The notes below the pieces were generated by a model. The model had not been told where the DNA came from, did no database searches, and saw nothing but the letters and a program-made list of their open reading frames with translations. Made by a program: the position numbers and the translations under genes. 9,278 nt of DNA from SIG469 sp964384255 (lineage in GTDB: Bacteria > Bacillota > Clostridia > Oscillospirales > Oscillospiraceae), in the NCBI GenBank assembly GCA_964384255.1, contig CAYLKH010000075.1, positions 1 through 9,278 on the forward strand, read 5' to 3'. Below are positions 1-7,461 of the stretch, one piece after another (position 1 is the stretch's first letter; each line of letters starts with the position of its first letter).

Positions 1-114
1 CGTCCGTATCTTCGCATTTTCTGGCATTGTAGCGTATCAAGGCTCATTCAGGAGTAGTAAAATCGTAGTAATTTAACTGTCCTTATAACCTGAAATGCGG
101 AGTTTTGCTTGGCT

Positions 115-867
115 TTACGGGCTAAATTCGTTCCTCTCTTGATTTTTCTCTAAACAATCAACGAGCTGGGACCAGTCGGTTATATACAGGTGGTCATGCT
201 CTGGTACACGACCGGTTTTTTCTCCAAAGGGATTGGGAAGGCTCTTATATTCAAACCATACCGGGAACATTCCGACGTTGGCCGCTCCGTCCACGTCCAT
301 ATCTGCCCGGTCGCCGCAGTACCAGACCTGCTCCGGAGCCAGACCCGCCTTTTGCAGCGCCAGGGTGAAGATATGGGGCGACGGTTTGCGATATCCGTAA
401 TCTGCGGTGGATATGACGAATTCGAGCCGGTTTTCAGGAAAAAGCCGGTTTATCCTCCTGGTCAGGGTTTGCCCCGAAAAGCTCAGGTTGCTGATCACCG
501 CCGTCCGTATACCCATCCGGTCCAATGCCCGGAGCATTTCTGCCGCTCCCGGCATCGGTTCCCCGGGCCATGCGGCGTCCCAGAAGATTTCCTCAGCCTG
601 CTCATAGGATATGTCCAGCTGGATATCCAGCGTTTCATAAAGCAGGCTCATGAACTGTGTCTGCTTTATCTCAAACCCCTGTTTTTTTGCCGCTGCCAGA
701 GGCTTCGACAGCTCCAGGGAATACTGATGTATCTGCTGGGCTGTCAGGGCGTTTCCGTTTTTGACAATATGCTTTTGCAGGGCTATATCCCCCGCCAGCG
801 GGCCTTCATCCCGTTCGTAAACAAGGGTGTGGCCATAGTCGAAAATTATCATGCCCGGGCGGTTCAT
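115..867 (-). CDS. HAD-superfamily hydrolase (HAD-IA-like), coupled to uvrA
   Basis: Probable soluble cytoplasmic phosphatase of the haloacid dehalogenase superfamily, 250 residues from the chosen start. Motif I is FDYGHTL with the nucleophile at Asp10. Motif II is the Ser in VISNLS (Ser126). Motif III is Lys161 in YRKPSPHIF. Motif IV is GDRADMD (Asp186, Asp191). Residues about 15-105 would form the helical cap. The second motif I aspartate, the usual acid/base, is Gly12 here, as in the DxG subgroup of the superfamily. I chose ATG at 867 because it overlaps the uvrA stop as ATGA and has GGGGGGA about 5 nt upstream. A TTG at 882 and an ATG at 873 are in frame but sit on or against that ribosome site, and an ATG at 852 is also possible. 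Last gene of the radC-uvrB-uvrA unit. The substrate is unknown; a nucleotide or sugar phosphate is only a guess. No terminator is evident downstream. Confidence 0.9.
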   Translation of the reverse strand: MNRPGMIIFDYGHTLVYERDEGPLAGDIALQKHIVKNGNALTAQQIHQYSLELSKPLAAAKKQGFEIKQTQFMSLLYETLDIQLDISYEQAEEIFWDAAWPGEPMPGAAEMLRALDRMGIRTAVISNLSFSGQTLTRRINRLFPENRLEFVISTADYGYRKPSPHIFTLALQKAGLAPEQVWYCGDRADMDVDGAANVGMFPVWFEYKSLPNPFGEKTGRVPEHDHLYITDWSQLVDCLEKNQERNEFSP

Positions 868-3701
868 TTCCATTCCCCCCAAAGCACCTTTGCAAGATAC
901 TGGCCGGTGTAGCTTTTGGGGCAGGCCGCCACCTGCTCCGGCGTACCGGTGCAGACAATCTGGCCGCCGCCGCTGCCACCCTCGGGACCAAGGTCGATAA
1001 TATAGTCGGCTGTTTTGATAACGTCCAGATTATGCTCGATGACCAGCACTGTGTTGCCGCTGTCGGCAAAGGCCTGAAGCACCTCAATAAGCTTGTGAAC
1101 ATCGGCCACATGAAGACCGGTGGTAGGTTCGTCAAGGATATATATGGTCCTGCCGGTAGATCGCTTTGAAAGCTCTGTGGCCAGCTTCACCCGCTGGGCC
1201 TCGCCGCCGGAGAGGGTGGTGGAGGACTGGCCCAGCTTGATATAGCCCAGCCCCACCTGACACAGAGTTTCTACCCGGTTCCTGATTTTGGGCAGATTTT
1301 CAAAGAACACCAGCGCTTCGTCAGCGGTCATGTCCAGCACGTCGGCTATGCTTTTGCCCTTATAGGTGACCTCCAGAGTCTCACGATTGAAGCGCTTGCC
1401 CTTGCACACATCGCAGGGAACGTAGATGTCGGGGAGAAAATGCATTTCTATCTTAACAAGGCCGTCGCCGGAGCAGGCTTCGCATCGGCCGCCCCGGGTA
1501 TTGAAGGTGAATCTTCCGGGGCCGTAGCCTCTGGCCTTTGCCTCGGCAGTAGAGGCGAAAAGGTCCCGAATATCGTTCCACAGGCCAGTATAGGTAGCAG
1601 GATTTGACCGGGGGGTCCTGCCGATAGGACTCTGGTCGATGCAAATGACCTTGTCAAGATTTTTGATGCCCTCCATGTCCCTGTGCTTCCCAGCCCGGGT
1701 CTTGGCATGGTTCAGCTCAGCTGCCAGCCGCTTATACAGCACCTCGTTCACAAGGCTGGATTTTCCGCCGCCGGAAACGCCGGTGACGCAGATAAACTTG
1801 CCCAGAGGGATCTCGACATCGATGTTTTGAAGGTTGTTTTCCGACGCGCCGATGATTTTAAGGGTCTTTCCGTTGCCTTCCCGGCGCTTTTCGGGGATGG
1901 GGATCTTCCTTTTTCCCGAAAGGTACTGGCCGGTTATTGACCGCGGTTCGGCCATAATATCTTCCACAGTTCCCTGGGCTATGACCTCGCCGCCGTTGAC
2001 ACCCGCTCCCGGGCCAATATCCACCACGTGATCGGCGCTGAACATAGTCTCCTCGTCATGCTCCACAACTATCAGCGTGTTGCCCAGATCCCGCAGCTCT
2101 TTAAGGGTAGCCAGAAGCTTCTGGTTATCCCGTTGATGCAGACCTATGGACGGCTCATCCAGAATATACAGCACCCCCATCAGGGACGAGCCTATCTGGG
2201 TCGCCAGCCGGATACGCTGGCTTTCGCCGCCGGACAGGCTCCCGGCAGACCGGGCGCAGGTCAGGTAATCCAGCCCCACCGCCTGCAAAAAGCCCAGGCG
2301 GGACCTGATCTCCTTCAATATCTGGTCGGCTATCATCGTCTCCCGTTCGGTCAGCTCAAGCTGATCGATAAATTCCAGCTCCTGGCCAATAGAAAGGCGG
2401 CAGAATTGGGAAATATTCACACCGCCCACCGTCACCGCCAGCGGCAGCGGGGCCAGCCGGTCCCCATGGCAATCGGGGCAGTCGCAGGAGGACATACATT
2501 CTTCCAGCTCCCGGCGGACGGAATCGGACTGAGTTTCCCGATACCGCCGTTCCAGATTGTTGATTACGCCCTCAAAGGGCTGATACAAAACTCCCTGACC
2601 CCCTGAGCGCTCATAAATGAGCTTAAGCTTAACGCCCTTTGTTCCGTAAAGGATAACGTCCAAAGCCTCCGGGGATATTTCGGATATGGGCTGATTGAGC
2701 CGAAAACCATATTGTTTGGCCATAGCCTCAAAATACATCCGGGATATGCTGTCGTTTTTAACATTCTGCCATCCGCTGGCGCAGATGCCCCCTTCCAGAA
2801 TGGACAGGGATTTGTTGGGGATTATCAGGTCAACGTCGATTTTCAGCTGGGTACCCAGGCCGGAACAGGTGGGGCAGGCTCCATAGGGATTGTTGAAGGA
2901 AAACATACGGGGAGCAAGCTCTTCCATAGATATTCCGCAATCCTCGCAGGCGTAATTCTGGGAAAAAGTCAGCTCCCGATCCTCGCCCACAATGTCGATA
3001 ATAACAAGCCCTCCCGCCAGGTTCAGGGCGGTTTCCACAGAGTCCGTCAGCCTCCGTTGGAGATCATCCTTCATTACCAGCCTGTCGACTACGACCTCGA
3101 TACTGTGCTTTTTGTTCTTGTTCAGTTCAACGGTTTCCGTCAAATCATAAATGCTTCCGTCCACCCTGACCCGGGAATATCCGCTCCTTTTTGCATCTTC
3201 AAACACCTTGGCGTGTTCGCCCTTTTTGCCCCGTATGACCGGCGCCAGGACCATTATCCTTGTCCCGGCAGGCAGAGCCATTATCTGGTCGATTATCTGG
3301 TCGATGGTCTGCTGCTTTATCTCCCTGCCGCAGACCGGGCAATGAGGGATACCTATCCTCGCCCAAAGCAGACGCAGGTAATCATAGATCTCTGTGACCG
3401 TTCCCACAGTGGACCGGGGATTTTTGGACGTGGTCTTCTGGTCGATGGAAATAGCGGGCGAAAGCCCCTCGATATAATCCACATCCGGCTTGTCCATCTG
3501 GCCCAGAAACTGGCGGGCATAGGACGAAAGGGATTCCACATACCTGCGCTGACCCTCGGCATAGATGGTGTCGAAGGCCAGGGACGATTTTCCGCTGCCC
3601 GAAAGGCCGGTGAACACCACCAGCTTGTCTCTGGGTATTTCGATGTCGATGTTTTTCAGATTGTTCTCTCGTGCGCCTTTAATAAAAATCTTGTCTTTCA
3701 T
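864..3701 (-). CDS. uvrA: UvrABC excision repair protein UvrA
   Basis: Damage-sensing ATPase of nucleotide excision repair. It works as a dimer that finds bulky DNA lesions and loads UvrB. The 945 residues match the usual length of about 940. Two ABC ATPase modules are visible. The first has Walker A GLSGSGKS (32-39), a signature LSGGESQRIRLA and Walker B LYILDEPSIGLH. The second has Walker A GVSGGGKS (641-648), signature LSGGEAQRVKLA and IYILDEPTTGLH. Zinc-binding cysteine pairs lie at 252/255 with 276/279 and at 740/743 with 763/766. An extra CPVC pair (121/124) sits in the UvrB-binding region. The start is ATG at 3701, 19 bp after the uvrB stop, with CAGGTGA as ribosome site. The TGA stop at 864-866 is shared with the start of the HAD gene. 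No frameshift or missing key residue seen. Co-transcription from the radC promoter is inferred from spacing. Confidence 0.99.
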   Translation of the reverse strand: MKDKIFIKGARENNLKNIDIEIPRDKLVVFTGLSGSGKSSLAFDTIYAEGQRRYVESLSSYARQFLGQMDKPDVDYIEGLSPAISIDQKTTSKNPRSTVGTVTEIYDYLRLLWARIGIPHCPVCGREIKQQTIDQIIDQIMALPAGTRIMVLAPVIRGKKGEHAKVFEDAKRSGYSRVRVDGSIYDLTETVELNKNKKHSIEVVVDRLVMKDDLQRRLTDSVETALNLAGGLVIIDIVGEDRELTFSQNYACEDCGISMEELAPRMFSFNNPYGACPTCSGLGTQLKIDVDLIIPNKSLSILEGGICASGWQNVKNDSISRMYFEAMAKQYGFRLNQPISEISPEALDVILYGTKGVKLKLIYERSGGQGVLYQPFEGVINNLERRYRETQSDSVRRELEECMSSCDCPDCHGDRLAPLPLAVTVGGVNISQFCRLSIGQELEFIDQLELTERETMIADQILKEIRSRLGFLQAVGLDYLTCARSAGSLSGGESQRIRLATQIGSSLMGVLYILDEPSIGLHQRDNQKLLATLKELRDLGNTLIVVEHDEETMFSADHVVDIGPGAGVNGGEVIAQGTVEDIMAEPRSITGQYLSGKRKIPIPEKRREGNGKTLKIIGASENNLQNIDVEIPLGKFICVTGVSGGGKSSLVNEVLYKRLAAELNHAKTRAGKHRDMEGIKNLDKVICIDQSPIGRTPRSNPATYTGLWNDIRDLFASTAEAKARGYGPGRFTFNTRGGRCEACSGDGLVKIEMHFLPDIYVPCDVCKGKRFNRETLEVTYKGKSIADVLDMTADEALVFFENLPKIRNRVETLCQVGLGYIKLGQSSTTLSGGEAQRVKLATELSKRSTGRTIYILDEPTTGLHVADVHKLIEVLQAFADSGNTVLVIEHNLDVIKTADYIIDLGPEGGSGGGQIVCTGTPEQVAACPKSYTGQYLAKVLWGEWK

Positions 3702-3720
3702 ATCAATTCACCTGATGGGC

Positions 3721-5685
3721 TTATCCTTCGCCCCGAAGCTTGATTATCTGGTCACGCAAAACGGCGGCGTATTCGTATTCCAGCATACGGGCCGCTTCTT
3801 TCATGGCCTTTTCCAGCCGCTGTATTTCCTTTTCCCGCTCCCTGGCCGTGAGCTTTACGCCGTCAGCCTGGCGGGCAGCGTCCTCGGGAGCCTTGGATAT
3901 TTCGATAAGGTCCCTTACGCTTTTGATTATGGTTTTGGGTACGATGCCGTTTTTCTCGTTATATCGCTGCTGGATAGCGCGGCGGCGCTCGGTTTCGGCG
4001 ATGGCGCTTTTCATAGCGGCAGTTTTTTTGTCGGCGTACATTATCACCATGCCGTCAGCGTTTCGGGCCGCCCTGCCTATGGTCTGGATAAGGGAAGTTT
4101 CGCTGCGCAAAAAGCCCTCTTTGTCAGCGTCCAATATGGCCACAAGAGACACCTCCGGCAGGTCGAGTCCCTCACGAAGAAGGTTTATGCCCACCAGAAC
4201 ATCGAACTCCCCAAGCCGCAGATCCCGTATGATTTCCATACGCTCCATAGTGTCGATATCCGAATGCATATACCGGACACGGATACCCATCTTTTGCAGA
4301 TATGTGGTCAGGTCTTCGGCCATCTTTTTGGTAAGGGTAGTCACCAGTACCCGTTCGTTCTTTTCGGCGCGCAGATTTATCTCTCCCACCAGATCGTCTA
4401 TCTGGCCCTCTATGGGCCGGACCTGGACCAGTGGGTCCAGCAATCCCGTGGGGCGGATCACCTGCTCGGCTATCTGAGCGCTGCGAGTCCTCTCGTATTC
4501 TGACGGCGTGGCGCTGACATATATGGTCTGGCCCCGTCTTAAGTCGAACTCTTCAAAATTCAGCGGCCTGTTGTCATAGGCCGAAGGCAGGCGAAAGCCA
4601 TAACGCACCAGCGCATCCTTGCGCGAACGGTCGCCGGCATACATGGCCCTGACCTGAGGAATGGTAACATGGCTTTCGTCGATAAACAGCACAAAATCCT
4701 CAGGAAAATAGTCCAGCAGCGTAGTAGGCGGCGATCCGGGTTCCCGCCCCGCTATGACACGGGAATAGTTTTCGATACCGCTGCAATATCCGATCTCGCT
4801 CATCATCTCGATATCATACATGGTGCGCTGGCGGATCCGCTGAGCCTCCAGCAGCATTTCGTTATCTTTGAAATATTTTTCCCGCTGCTCCATTTCCCGT
4901 TCGATCTCGGTTATGGCCCGGGCCATTTTTTCCTTAGTGGTGACATAATGGGACGCGGGATATATGGCCACGTGAGACAGTATCCGCTGCACCGCGCCGG
5001 TGACCGGGTTTATTTCGCTTATCCGGTCGATCTCGTCGCCGAAAAACTCCACCCGGATGGCGTAGCCATAGGCATAAACCGGATAAATCTCCAGCGTGTC
5101 GCCCCGGACTCGAAAGGTGTTTCGGATAAAGTTCAGGTCGTTGCGGTCATAGCGTATCTCCACCAGCTTTGCCAGCAGCTCGTCCCGGCTGCGTTCCTGG
5201 CCGGTACGCAGAGAGATGACCATGTTCTTATAATCGATAGGGTCGCCCAGGCCATAAATGCAGGAAACTGACGACACCACGATAACGTCCCGCCGCTCAA
5301 ACAGCGACGACGTGGCGCTGTGGCGCAGACGTTCTATCTCTTCGTTGATGCTCATATCCTTTTCGATAAAGGTGTCGGTATGGGCGATATAAGCCTCCGG
5401 CTGATAATAATCGTAATAGGATACAAAATATTCCACAGCGTTTTCCGGAAAGAATTCCCGAAATTCGCTGCAAAGCTGAGCCGCCAGAGTCTTGTTGTGG
5501 GCAAGGACCAGAGTTGGCCGGTTGATCTTTTCGATAACGCTGGCCATGGTAAAGGTCTTGCCCGAGCCGGTAACACCCAGAAGAGTCTGCTCTTCAAACC
5601 CCAGCTTAAGCCCCCTGACCAGCTTGTCAATAGCTTCGGGCTGATCGCCCGAAGGCTTATAGTCGGAAACAAGCTTAAAATCCAT
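3721..5685 (-). CDS. uvrB: UvrABC excision repair helicase subunit UvrB
   Basis: Central subunit of nucleotide excision repair. It receives damaged DNA from UvrA, verifies the lesion with its beta-hairpin, and recruits the UvrC nuclease. The 654 residues fit the family. Visible parts in order are: Walker A GVTGSGKT (37-44); the beta-hairpin region around YYDYYQPEAY and HTDTFIEKD (about 90-110); the Walker B-type box DESH (336-339); the helicase motif VSATPSEYE; the C-terminal helicase motifs GINLLREGLDLPEV and QTIGRAARN; and a C-terminal UVR coiled-coil domain (about 617-652, REKEIQRLEKAM) that contacts UvrA and UvrC. The ATG start at 5685 lies 6 bp after the radC stop, and AAAGG about 10 nt upstream, inside the end of radC, is the likely ribosome site. 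The protein appears complete. No separate promoter was seen, so expression probably depends on the radC promoter. Confidence 0.99.
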   Translation of the reverse strand: MDFKLVSDYKPSGDQPEAIDKLVRGLKLGFEEQTLLGVTGSGKTFTMASVIEKINRPTLVLAHNKTLAAQLCSEFREFFPENAVEYFVSYYDYYQPEAYIAHTDTFIEKDMSINEEIERLRHSATSSLFERRDVIVVSSVSCIYGLGDPIDYKNMVISLRTGQERSRDELLAKLVEIRYDRNDLNFIRNTFRVRGDTLEIYPVYAYGYAIRVEFFGDEIDRISEINPVTGAVQRILSHVAIYPASHYVTTKEKMARAITEIEREMEQREKYFKDNEMLLEAQRIRQRTMYDIEMMSEIGYCSGIENYSRVIAGREPGSPPTTLLDYFPEDFVLFIDESHVTIPQVRAMYAGDRSRKDALVRYGFRLPSAYDNRPLNFEEFDLRRGQTIYVSATPSEYERTRSAQIAEQVIRPTGLLDPLVQVRPIEGQIDDLVGEINLRAEKNERVLVTTLTKKMAEDLTTYLQKMGIRVRYMHSDIDTMERMEIIRDLRLGEFDVLVGINLLREGLDLPEVSLVAILDADKEGFLRSETSLIQTIGRAARNADGMVIMYADKKTAAMKSAIAETERRRAIQQRYNEKNGIVPKTIIKSVRDLIEISKAPEDAARQADGVKLTAREREKEIQRLEKAMKEAARMLEYEYAAVLRDQIIKLRGEG

Positions 5686-5691
5686 ATATCT

Positions 5692-6384
5692 CTAACCTTT
5701 CAGAAGTCCGCTGTCCCGCATGGAAACATAGTCTTTTTCGCCCCGGGCAAAAATCAGATGGTCGGCAAGGCTCACGCCCATGGCCGCAAGGATAGCCGAA
5801 AATCCCCGGGTCGCCTGTTCATCGTCGCAGGAAGGGATCGCCACTCCGCTGGGATGGTTGTGGGCCAGGATAATGCAGGAGCATTCTGAATTGATGGCGG
5901 TTTCGATAAGCTTTCTGTTGTTGACGATGGTCAGATTCATGGAGCCTGATGCCAGCAAATGAACGCCCAGCACCTTGCCCTTGCCATCGAGGCATAATGC
6001 CCAAAGCTCTTCGGTCGTCTTCCCTGTGAACCGGGGCCGCAGCAGCGTCGCAGCGTCCTCGATGCTGTTGACTATCTCAATGTCTCTGCAAATCGATTCT
6101 TCATATTTTCTGCCCAGCTGAGTTATCAGCTTAATAAGCACGGCGGCGTTCTCGCCCATCTCGGGCACCTTGCACAGCTCGCCGTAAGGAGCGTCAAGCA
6201 CATCTGCCAGGGATCCAAACCTGTCTATCAGCCGATGAGCAAGCAGATTAACATCCTTACGGGCGACAGCATAAAACAGCAAAAGCTCCAGCATCTCGTG
6301 TTCGGCAAAGCTGTCAAGCCCCTCGTTCAAGAACCTTGTCCTGACCCTCTTTCGGTGGTTGGCGTGTTCCAAGCCCTGAGGCAT
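5692..6384 (-). CDS. radC: RadC family protein (JAMM/MPN domain)
   Basis: A 230-residue RadC-family protein, full length for the family. The N-terminal part (about 40-90) carries a helix-hairpin-helix-like DNA-binding region, with the stretch CKVPEMGENAAVLIKLI. The C-terminal half is a JAMM metalloprotease-like domain with HNHPSG and PSCDD, giving zinc ligands His175, His177 and Asp188. The family was named for a presumed DNA repair role, but later work in several bacteria did not support a direct one, so its function remains uncertain. Here it is the first gene of a unit with uvrB and uvrA, which again suggests a link to DNA damage. The ATG at 6384 follows a strong GGGAGGGGAG ribosome site and a leader of about 34 nt from the promoter at 6425-6453. 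The stop is 6 bp before uvrB. A LexA-like box lies upstream of the promoter. Confidence 0.97.
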   Translation of the reverse strand: MPQGLEHANHRKRVRTRFLNEGLDSFAEHEMLELLLFYAVARKDVNLLAHRLIDRFGSLADVLDAPYGELCKVPEMGENAAVLIKLITQLGRKYEESICRDIEIVNSIEDAATLLRPRFTGKTTEELWALCLDGKGKVLGVHLLASGSMNLTIVNNRKLIETAINSECSCIILAHNHPSGVAIPSCDDEQATRGFSAILAAMGVSLADHLIFARGEKDYVSMRDSGLLKG

Positions 6385-6400
6385 ATTCTCCCCTCCCTGT

Positions 6401-6422
6401 AAGCCCCCTCATTTTTGGGCTT
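6401..6422. repeat. Short inverted repeat in the radC leader
   Basis: AAGCCC at 6401-6406 and GGGCTT at 6417-6422 are exact inverted arms around a 10-base spacer. They cover the predicted radC transcription start (about 6418) and the first bases of the leader. This could be a small 5' hairpin or a protein site. The arms are short enough to be chance. Confidence 0.35.
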
Positions 6423-6424
6423 CC

Positions 6425-6453
6425 ATTATACCACATTGTTTTTACCCGTTCAA
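6425..6453 (-). promoter_or_regulatory. Promoter of the radC-uvrB-uvrA-HAD unit
   Basis: Read on the minus strand, TTGAAC (6453-6448), a 17-bp spacer and a perfect TATAAT (6430-6425) form a sigma-A type promoter. TG one base before the hexamer (TGGTATAAT) makes an extended -10. The predicted start is near 6418, about 34 nt before the radC ATG. This is the only strong promoter I see for the four-gene unit. Confidence 0.75.
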
Positions 6454-6472
6454 TAACTTAGTCTCATTTTTT

Positions 6473-6486
6473 CGTACATTTGTTCA
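6473..6486. promoter_or_regulatory. Candidate LexA/DinR (SOS) box
   Basis: On the minus strand the site reads TGAACAAATGTACG. Against the Bacillus-type LexA consensus CGAACRNRYGTTYG it agrees at 12 of 14 positions. One half site (GAAC) is intact and the other is GTAC instead of GTTC. It lies 20 bp upstream of the radC -35 and 6 bp upstream of the merR-type gene's -35, so LexA here could act on either promoter. Repression of uvrB and uvrA by LexA is established in Bacillus. Whether this site works is inference. Confidence 0.4.
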
Positions 6487-6488
6487 CG

Positions 6489-6500
6489 CGGTTGTAACCG
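6489..6500. promoter_or_regulatory. Palindrome over the regulator's -35 box
   Basis: CGGTT-GT-AACCG is a 12-bp palindrome with 5-bp arms. It covers the whole -35 hexamer (6492-6497) of the plus-strand promoter. The position suits an operator, for example for autoregulation, but no binding protein can be named from the sequence. Confidence 0.35.
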
Positions 6501-6520
6501 GCTTTTGACCATGATATAAT
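6492..6520 (+). promoter_or_regulatory. Promoter of the MerR-type regulator
   Basis: TTGTAA (6492-6497), a 17-bp spacer and a perfect TATAAT (6515-6520). TG at 6512-6513 makes an extended -10 (TGATATAAT). The spacer is 17 bp, not the 19-20 bp typical of promoters activated by MerR proteins, so this looks like an ordinary sigma-A promoter. The predicted start is near 6527, giving a leader of about 60 nt. Confidence 0.7.
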
Positions 6521-6542
6521 TATTTTATCAAAAAACCTTGAC

Positions 6543-6559
6543 TATAAACCCGCTTTATA
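6543..6559. promoter_or_regulatory. AT-rich palindrome in the regulator's leader, possible operator
   Basis: TATAAA (6543-6548) and TTTATA (6554-6559) are exact inverted arms around CCCGC. The site lies between the promoter and the ribosome binding site of the MerR-type gene. MerR-family dimers bind palindromes of this general size, so it is a candidate autoregulatory operator. A small mRNA hairpin is the alternative. Confidence 0.3.
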
Positions 6560-6588
6560 TGTTACCCTGAGGCCAGGAGGTGTTCAAA

Positions 6589-7461
6589 TTGAAGATAAAA
6601 GAAGTTGCCCGGCTTACGGATCTGCCGGAAAGCACCATACGATTTTACGAAGAAGAGGGCCTGATCGCCCCCGAGAAGGAATATATCAACGGCCGCTATT
6701 ACCGCAGCTACAGCGACAGCGATGTTCAGCTGCTGAAAACCATCGGCACCCTGCGCAGGGCCCGTTTTTCCATGGACGAGATCCGGGCTATGAATGCCGA
6801 CCCCAAAACCATAGATACCGTATGCGCCCAGTGTCTCCAGCGGCTGGAGGACGAGGCCGCAGCGCTCCAGGAAATCAGCAGGGCTCTGGCCAATATGGAA
6901 GCGGGCAGCACCAGGGATATGTTCCAGCTGGCCGACACCCTGTTTGAAAAAGCGCGGCATGTGGAGCTGCCCGCCCGGGACATTCAGGTCAATTTCGCCC
7001 GGTTCGACAGCGAAAGCTGGGACGAGCCGGAACCGGAGCCGGGACCCGGCGACCGGCTGGTAGAGCAGACCAACGGTCGCATAAGTCAGATCATGGGCGC
7101 TCAGCCGGAAAGCTACGTGTTCTCTACCGGATTTTACAGCAACAGCCCCAGCAAGCACATGGCTGTCGATGAGTTCGCCTCTGCAAAGTCCATGGCAGCA
7201 GAAGCCGGATACCCGGATTATATGAACAGCAGCGTAACTTACCCCCGCTGGGCAAGGGGCGTAAGGACCATATGCGCCGTGATCCTGGCTCTTTTCTGCG
7301 TTGCTCTGCTGATTTTTGCCGTTTATCTGTATGGCGGCGGCATACTGGATTCCCATTTATATCTCCTTTGTCGCCATATCTGCCTGCACTGGTATATTTT
7401 CGCCCTTATTCCCGGCATCGCCTACGCCGCGGTCACCATCATTTCCCGCAAAAAGCAATAG
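6589..7461 (+). CDS. MerR-family transcriptional regulator with C-terminal membrane anchor
   Basis: A 290-residue regulator. Residues 1-70 are a MerR winged helix-turn-helix: MKIKEVARLTDLPESTIRFY, GLI, then GRYYRSYSDSDVQLL. A helix rich in Glu, Ala and Leu follows (about 77-120), the usual antiparallel dimerisation coiled coil, with CAQC at 79-82. Residues about 125-220 are a polar linker containing EPEPEPGPG. The C terminus has two hydrophobic segments, about 228-248 and 267-286, with Arg or Lys on the outer flank of each (RWARGVR and SRKKQ). The predicted topology has both ends inside and a short loop outside. I recognise no known effector-binding domain. The start is TTG at 6589, 8 nt after AGGAGG. 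A GTG at 6580 is in frame but begins inside that ribosome site. Divergent from radC; its target could be its own promoter, radC, or distant genes. The family call is sure; the signal is unknown. Confidence 0.88.
   Translation: MKIKEVARLTDLPESTIRFYEEEGLIAPEKEYINGRYYRSYSDSDVQLLKTIGTLRRARFSMDEIRAMNADPKTIDTVCAQCLQRLEDEAAALQEISRALANMEAGSTRDMFQLADTLFEKARHVELPARDIQVNFARFDSESWDEPEPEPGPGDRLVEQTNGRISQIMGAQPESYVFSTGFYSNSPSKHMAVDEFASAKSMAAEAGYPDYMNSSVTYPRWARGVRTICAVILALFCVALLIFAVYLYGGGILDSHLYLLCRHICLHWYIFALIPGIAYAAVTIISRKKQ

Noticed and set aside
1..47. Start of another minus-strand gene at the left edge (ATG at 47 or 27)
   Set aside because: Both frames stay open to the edge, but neither has a ribosome binding site and fewer than 16 codons are visible.
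2712..3743. A 343-codon open frame on the plus strand across uvrA
   Set aside because: It lies opposite uvrA, whose domains are complete in the minus frame. The plus-strand protein has no recognisable domain and no ribosome site. The same reasoning removes the other long plus-strand frames opposite uvrA, uvrB and the HAD gene.
6505..6543. TTGACC at 6505 and TTGACT at 6538 as -35 boxes
   Set aside because: No acceptable -10 lies 16-19 bp downstream of either. The TTGTAA/TATAAT pair with extended -10 is much better.
6580..6588. GTG at 6580 as the start of the MerR-type protein
   Set aside because: The codon begins at the last base of AGGAGG, so it would have no ribosome site of its own. TTG at 6589 has ideal spacing and starts exactly at the conserved MKIKEVA.
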